A stretch of 64,000 bases of DNA from Gammaproteobacteria bacterium (GTDB taxonomy: Bacteria > Pseudomonadota > Gammaproteobacteria > Thiohalobacterales > Thiohalobacteraceae). Below the pieces are notes generated by a model. That model did no database searches. It was given only the letters and a program-made list of their open reading frames with translations, and was not told the origin of the DNA. This document shows positions 60,232-64,000 of the stretch, one piece after another. Each line of letters opens with the position of its first letter. Within the stretch, counting starts at the first letter, position 1. Location of the stretch: positions 1 to 64,000 of the forward strand of contig JAHJQQ010000034.1 of assembly GCA_018819175.1 (NCBI GenBank), written 5' to 3'. Both the position numbers and the translations under genes were made by a program.

Positions 60232-62214
60232 ATGGCACAGGATCAGTTCAGTCAGCGGATGCGCGCCTACGGCGCCTGGAAAGCCGACGTGTTACAGACC
60301 CTGGAGGAATTCCAACAGTGGCTGGATAAGCGCGAGCTGAATGAGAGCGAAAACGATCTGCGGATCTATGAAACGCTTGAGGCCCTGCGCAAGGATCGTC
60401 TCACTCTGGCCTTTGTCGCCGAATTCTCACGCGGCAAAACCGAATTGATTAATGCCATCTTCTTCGCCAGCTATGGCCAACGTCTGCTGCCATCGGAAGC
60501 CGGTCGCACCACCATGTGCCCGAGCGAATTATTTTTCGACCGCGAAACCAAACAATCGTATCTGCGGCTACTGCCGATCGAGACACGTCGCGAAGAACGC
60601 TCCATCAGCGATTACAAAAACGACCCGCTGCATTGGGTCAGCATGCCGTTGGATACCGACTCGCCGGAGCAGATGGCCGAGTCGCTGCGTGAAGTGGTCA
60701 AGACGAAACGCGTGCCTCTGAAGATCGCCCGTGCCCTGGGACTGTATGACGAATCCCAGGATTCGCAATTCAAAAAGACCGGGGAACTGCCTGAGCAGGT
60801 CGAAATCCCGATGTGGCGCCACGCGCTGATCAGCTTCCCCCACCCGTTGCTGCAGCAGGGCCTGGTGATTCTGGACACCCCCGGTTTGAATGCCCTCGGC
60901 AATGAACCCGAGCTGACAGTGAATATGCTGCCTAGCGCACAGGCCGTCATGTTCGTGCTCGGCGCCGATACCGGGGTAACCCGCTCTGATTTGGATATGT
61001 GGGAACAACACGTTCACCGCAACAGCAGCAGTACGCATAACAAGAATCTGGTCGTCGCACTGAACAAGATCGACACCCTGTGGGACGATCTCAAAGACAA
61101 CTCCGCGATCAACGCCAGCATTGATACTCAGCGCCGCAAGGTTGCGGAACTCCTGGGCGTCAACGGCAACCGGGTGTTCCCGGTTTCGGCGCAAAAAGGT
61201 CTGGTTGGCAAGGTCCGCAACGACGATGCGCTGCTGGAACGCAGCCGATTATTGGCCTTGGAATCCTTCCTGGCCGATGAGGTGTTACCCAATAAACATG
61301 ATGTGCTGCGCGACTACATCGTCAAGGAGGTCGGTGGCCTGCTCGACGACACCCACCACACCTTCGACACACGTCTGCAGACGACCGCCAAGGAATTGGA
61401 AAACCTCCGCGCCCTGCGCGGAAAAAATGCCGATGTCATCCAACATCTGATGAAGAAATCCCGCGAAGAACAGTCGACCTATCTGCGCAACGTGGAAGGC
61501 TTCCAATCCAGCCGCCGCGTGTTGCAGAGCGCCGCCAAAACCATGCTGGATGCGCTCAGTCTGGATTCCTTCGACAAGCTCATTAACAAGACCCGCAAAG
61601 ATATGACCGGCGCCTGGACCACGCACGGTCTGAAAAGCTCCATGCAGGTGTTCTTCGATGGCGCCCGCGAAACGATGGACCAGGTAGCCCATCAGGCGGA
61701 ACAGACCCGCACACTGATCCGCGCCACTTACCGTAAATTCCACGAAGAGCATGGCCTGCCTGCGGTCACACCCAAGGTGTTCTCGGTCGACCAGTTCAAT
61801 ATGGAACTGCACCGGCTGCTGGAGGAGGCAGACGCCTTCCGCAACAGCCCGGTCACGGCCATGACCGAGCAAAGTTTTCTGATCAAGAAATTTTTCATCT
61901 CGCTGGTAAGCCAGGCGCGCAATGTGTTTTTCCGCGCCAATCAGGATGCCGACAATTGGCTGAAAGAGGTCATGAATCCGTTGGTGCAACAGATCAAGGA
62001 TCATAAGCGCGTCATGGAAAAACGCCTCGACACGCTGCGCCGCATCAGCGAATCGCGCGACACCCTGGAAGGCAAGATCAACGAACTGGAAGGCTTGCGC
62101 CGCGAGACCCGTCAGGAACTCGAAACCATCAACCGTCTGCGCGATGCCCTGCAACGCCCGTTGCCGGAGATCGACGATAGCCAGACCGGGACGCCGGTCG
62201 CTGCGGCAGGGTAA
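60232..62214 (+). CDS. Bacterial dynamin-like GTPase
   Basis: A 660-residue large GTPase of the dynamin superfamily. G1 is AEFSRGKTE (63-71; the first Gly of the P-loop is Ala), G2 is likely T93/T94 in GRTTMCPSE, G3 is LDTPG (214-218) and G4 is NKID (278-281). Long helical regions follow (about 350-640) with coiled-coil character, including KRLDTLRRISESRDTLEGKI. No clear transmembrane segment is seen, so membrane binding, if any, would be peripheral. GAGGAAG precedes the ATG. It stands where metX-metW lie in Pseudomonas. Membrane remodelling or phage defence is possible but unproven. Confidence 0.85.
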   Translation: MAQDQFSQRMRAYGAWKADVLQTLEEFQQWLDKRELNESENDLRIYETLEALRKDRLTLAFVAEFSRGKTELINAIFFASYGQRLLPSEAGRTTMCPSELFFDRETKQSYLRLLPIETRREERSISDYKNDPLHWVSMPLDTDSPEQMAESLREVVKTKRVPLKIARALGLYDESQDSQFKKTGELPEQVEIPMWRHALISFPHPLLQQGLVILDTPGLNALGNEPELTVNMLPSAQAVMFVLGADTGVTRSDLDMWEQHVHRNSSSTHNKNLVVALNKIDTLWDDLKDNSAINASIDTQRRKVAELLGVNGNRVFPVSAQKGLVGKVRNDDALLERSRLLALESFLADEVLPNKHDVLRDYIVKEVGGLLDDTHHTFDTRLQTTAKELENLRALRGKNADVIQHLMKKSREEQSTYLRNVEGFQSSRRVLQSAAKTMLDALSLDSFDKLINKTRKDMTGAWTTHGLKSSMQVFFDGARETMDQVAHQAEQTRTLIRATYRKFHEEHGLPAVTPKVFSVDQFNMELHRLLEEADAFRNSPVTAMTEQSFLIKKFFISLVSQARNVFFRANQDADNWLKEVMNPLVQQIKDHKRVMEKRLDTLRRISESRDTLEGKINELEGLRRETRQELETINRLRDALQRPLPEIDDSQTGTPVAAAG

Positions 62215-62232
62215 AACACACTGGTAGTTCCA

Positions 62233-62295
62233 GGGAGTATTGGGCACGGCCTATTCCGTCAAAAACCGCGCCGTCCCCAGCACACAATACTTCCC
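62233..62295. repeat. Weak palindrome after the dynamin gene
   Basis: GGGAGTATTG and CAATACTTCCC form the ends, with further GC-rich partial pairing inside. It lies 19 bp past the stop and may end the transcript. The match is imperfect. Confidence 0.45.
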
Positions 62296-62357
62296 GCCAC
62301 GCGCCAAAGGCATATGGTCTATAGTGGTAGTACCAGACCACTTTGGAGAGCGCATTT

Positions 62358-62810
62358 ATGCAAAATACCAATAAATTTCTGCAACTGCTGTGCCTGATCT
62401 CTCTGTGCCTGCTGGCGCTGAATGCTCGTGCAGAAAATTCCCAGGATTTCGGCGACTATGTCGTGCATTTCAACGCACTGACCACGGATTTGCTCCCACC
62501 CAAGGTCGCTACGGAATACAACATTAAACGCAGCGGCAATCACGCTATGCTAAATGTTGTCGTGCTCCACAAAGTATTAGGCACCTCCGGTAAACCCGTC
62601 GCCGCCACCGTTTCCGGCATGGCCACCACCCTGACCGGGACACAACGCGATCTGGAGCTGCGCGAAATCCGTGAGCCCAACGCCATTTATTACATCGCCG
62701 ACTTCGGCATCAGCAATGAAGAAATGTTGAATTTCCATCTCAAGGTGCGCCCGGAAGGCGAGAAGGACGAGTACCAGGTGCAGTTCCGTCAGCAGTTCTT
62801 CACCCGCTGA
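62358..62810 (+). CDS. DUF4426 periplasmic protein
   Basis: About 150 residues with a signal peptide (MQNTNKFLQLLCLISLCLLA, then LNARA-EN). The mature part matches the DUF4426 pattern: FGDYVVHFNALTTDLLPP, VATEYNIKRSGNHAMLNVVV and FHLKVRPEGEKDEYQVQF. The function is unknown. In Pseudomonas a DUF4426 gene occurs in this same neighbourhood, beyond yggT. The start at 62358 follows GGAGAG; a TTG five codons upstream overlaps that site. Its end overlaps the convergent next gene by 11 bp. Confidence 0.85.
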   Translation: MQNTNKFLQLLCLISLCLLALNARAENSQDFGDYVVHFNALTTDLLPPKVATEYNIKRSGNHAMLNVVVLHKVLGTSGKPVAATVSGMATTLTGTQRDLELREIREPNAIYYIADFGISNEEMLNFHLKVRPEGEKDEYQVQFRQQFFTR

Positions 62811-63486
62811 AGACCCGCGCCAACAGCACCATGGCAAACAGCATCACCAGGCCGCCGGCGACGCGCCGCGGCCAGGGTTGATGCATAAACTGGCCAAGCT
62901 TGGCCGCCAGCACACCCATCAACAACAGATTGGGCAAGGTACCGATACCAAAGCTCAACATGAGCTGCGCGCCTTCGAGTGCACTGCCGGCTGTCAGTGA
63001 CCAGATCAGCACGCTGTAGACCAGGCCGCAGGGCAACCAGCCCCATACCAGACCCAGCGCGAAGGCTTGTGTTGGTGTTGCGACCGGCAGGAAACGGCGG
63101 CCTATCGGCTCCATGCGTCGCCACAGCAACTGTCCCAGCTGCTCGATGCGCACCAGCCCCGACCACCAGCCCCCCAGATACAATCCTAATGCGAACATGA
63201 ACAGGGCAGCGATGATCTGCAGTATCTGCTGTGCCTGATGCAGCTCGGTGAAATGCAGGACCAGGCCGCCGACACCACCGGCCAGCGCACCGGCCACGGC
63301 ATAACTGGCGATGCGGCCGAGGTTATAGGCAAGATGAAATGGCCAGGCGGAAAGCGGGCGCTGACGCAGTGTCTCCGGTAAACCGAAGGTCAGGGCGCCG
63401 ACAATGCCGCCACACATTCCCACACAATGAACACCGCCGAAAAAACCGATCAGCATGGCCGACAGTAGGCTGACGTCCATCAGCAT
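62800..63486 (-). CDS. Sulfite exporter TauE/SafE-family membrane protein
   Basis: A 228-residue protein with about six transmembrane helices, of the DsbD-like/TauE-SafE group. The N-terminal HCVGMCGGIVGALTFGL has a Cys-x3-Cys pair, and LGLVWGWLPCGLVYSVLIW has a further Cys near its partner helix. Relatives near ccoS are linked to copper or haem handling in cbb3 oxidase assembly; that partner is not here. It is transcribed toward the DUF4426 gene. Confidence 0.8.
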   Translation of the reverse strand: MLMDVSLLSAMLIGFFGGVHCVGMCGGIVGALTFGLPETLRQRPLSAWPFHLAYNLGRIASYAVAGALAGGVGGLVLHFTELHQAQQILQIIAALFMFALGLYLGGWWSGLVRIEQLGQLLWRRMEPIGRRFLPVATPTQAFALGLVWGWLPCGLVYSVLIWSLTAGSALEGAQLMLSFGIGTLPNLLLMGVLAAKLGQFMHQPWPRRVAGGLVMLFAMVLLARVFSG

Positions 63487-63510
63487 AACGGTGTTGCCGC
63501 GACTCGCTGT

Positions 63511-64000
63511 TTAGAGTTCCCAGTCATAATCCATAATCAAAGGCGCATGATCGGAGAAGCGCTGTTCCTTGTAGATGCGCGCAGCCTTAACCTGCGGCAT
63601 CAGCCCCGGCGTGATCACCTGATAATCAATCCGCCAGCCGACGTTCTTGGCCCAGGCCTGGCCGCGATTCGACCACCAGGTGTATTGCTCCGGCCGAGGA
63701 TCGACCACACGAAAGGCATCCACGAAACCCGCACTGCCAAACAGTACATCCATCCAGGCACGCTCCTCGGGTAGGAAACCTGAGTTCTTCTGATTACCAC
63801 GCCAGTTTTTCAGGTCGATCTCTTTGTGCGCGATATTCCAGTCGCCACAGATAATGTATTCACGACGTTTGCGACGCAGACCACGCAGATAGGGCATGAG
63901 ACGATCCAGCACCTTGAATTTCACCTGCTGGCGCAGTTCGCTGGAGGAACCCGAGGGCAGATACAATGACACCACACTGAGCTTGCCGATCTGCACCTCC
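63511..64000 (-). CDS. xth: Exodeoxyribonuclease III family nuclease (5' part outside the window)
   Basis: The C-terminal 160-odd residues of an endonuclease/exonuclease/phosphatase-fold enzyme acting on DNA 3' ends or abasic sites. The last frame is open to the window edge, so the N-terminal third is missing. Visible are VVSLYLPSGSS, YIICGDWNIAHKEIDLKNW, YTWWSNRGQAWAKNVGWRID and the catalytic SDHAPLIMDYDWEL. The N-terminal metal-binding part (Asn/Glu) cannot be seen. A Crc-like paralogue of this family is possible, but the catalytic Asp and His shown here are retained. Confidence 0.88.
   Translation of the reverse strand, partial: EVQIGKLSVVSLYLPSGSSSELRQQVKFKVLDRLMPYLRGLRRKRREYIICGDWNIAHKEIDLKNWRGNQKNSGFLPEERAWMDVLFGSAGFVDAFRVVDPRPEQYTWWSNRGQAWAKNVGWRIDYQVITPGLMPQVKAARIYKEQRFSDHAPLIMDYDWEL

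Overview
The window reads as chromosomal DNA of a free-living gammaproteobacterium, probably an autotrophic sulfur oxidiser. The inference rests on four things. There is a sulfide:quinone oxidoreductase of the Acidithiobacillus type with its three catalytic cysteines. There is a tkt-gapA-pgk-pyk-fba cluster whose aldolase is the Calvin-cycle subtype. The gshA is of the Acidithiobacillus ferrooxidans family. From pilG to yggT the gene order is very close to the one I recall in Pseudomonas aeruginosa. I cannot name the genus. No tRNA, rRNA, CRISPR array, prophage or intact insertion sequence was seen. Both window edges cut features: a repeat on the left and an exodeoxyribonuclease III gene on the right.

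Layout. 0.2-5 kb: srkA-like kinase, a lipoprotein, a small unknown gene, sqr and a 2OG-Fe(II) oxygenase, separated by repeats. 5.2-8.2 kb: an autotransporter, with a short relic of a second autotransporter 3' end just upstream. 8.6-12.7 kb: lipoprotein hydrolase, TPR-sulfotransferase, VOC protein and two small unknown genes. 13-20.3 kb (minus strand): central carbon operon tkt, gapA, pgk, pyk, fba. 20.6-21.6 kb: an unknown gene and a thioredoxin-like protein. 21.8-26.6 kb: methyl cycle genes metK, ahcY (with an S-adenosylhomocysteine riboswitch), metF, then rsmE. 26.7-38.8 kb (minus strand): complete Pil-Chp chemosensory system for type IV pilus twitching (pilG, pilH, pilI, pilJ, pilK-like cheR, chpA, chpB, chpC). 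39-45.9 kb: gshA, gshB, then apbE with a NusG-II protein and a Gx-type membrane protein, tonB, algH, ruvX, pyrR. 46.1-50.8 kb: pyrB, a catalytically dead pyrC', cytochrome b561, YceI and a PyrK-like protein. 51-57.4 kb: small proteins, a GGDEF-EAL protein, pilU and pilT. 57.6-64 kb: yggS, proC, yggT, yggU, a bacterial dynamin, a DUF4426 protein, a TauE/SafE protein and partial exoIII.

The genes group into five functions: sulfide oxidation with carbon fixation/glycolysis, the SAM/SAH/methyl-folate cycle, glutathione synthesis, pyrimidine synthesis, and control of type IV pili by chemotaxis-like signalling (with c-di-GMP turnover next to the pilus motors).

The most unusual property is the intergenic DNA. 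Almost every gap holds a long palindrome, and these belong to at least ten unrelated sequence families. Several families have arms built of degenerate 7-9 bp direct repeats, and some elements are nested inside others. One family of about 165 bp occurs three times. Its core is inverted relative to its ends in some copies, yet all copies keep an open frame from end to end. One copy sits between pyrR and pyrB with ATGA overlaps on both sides.
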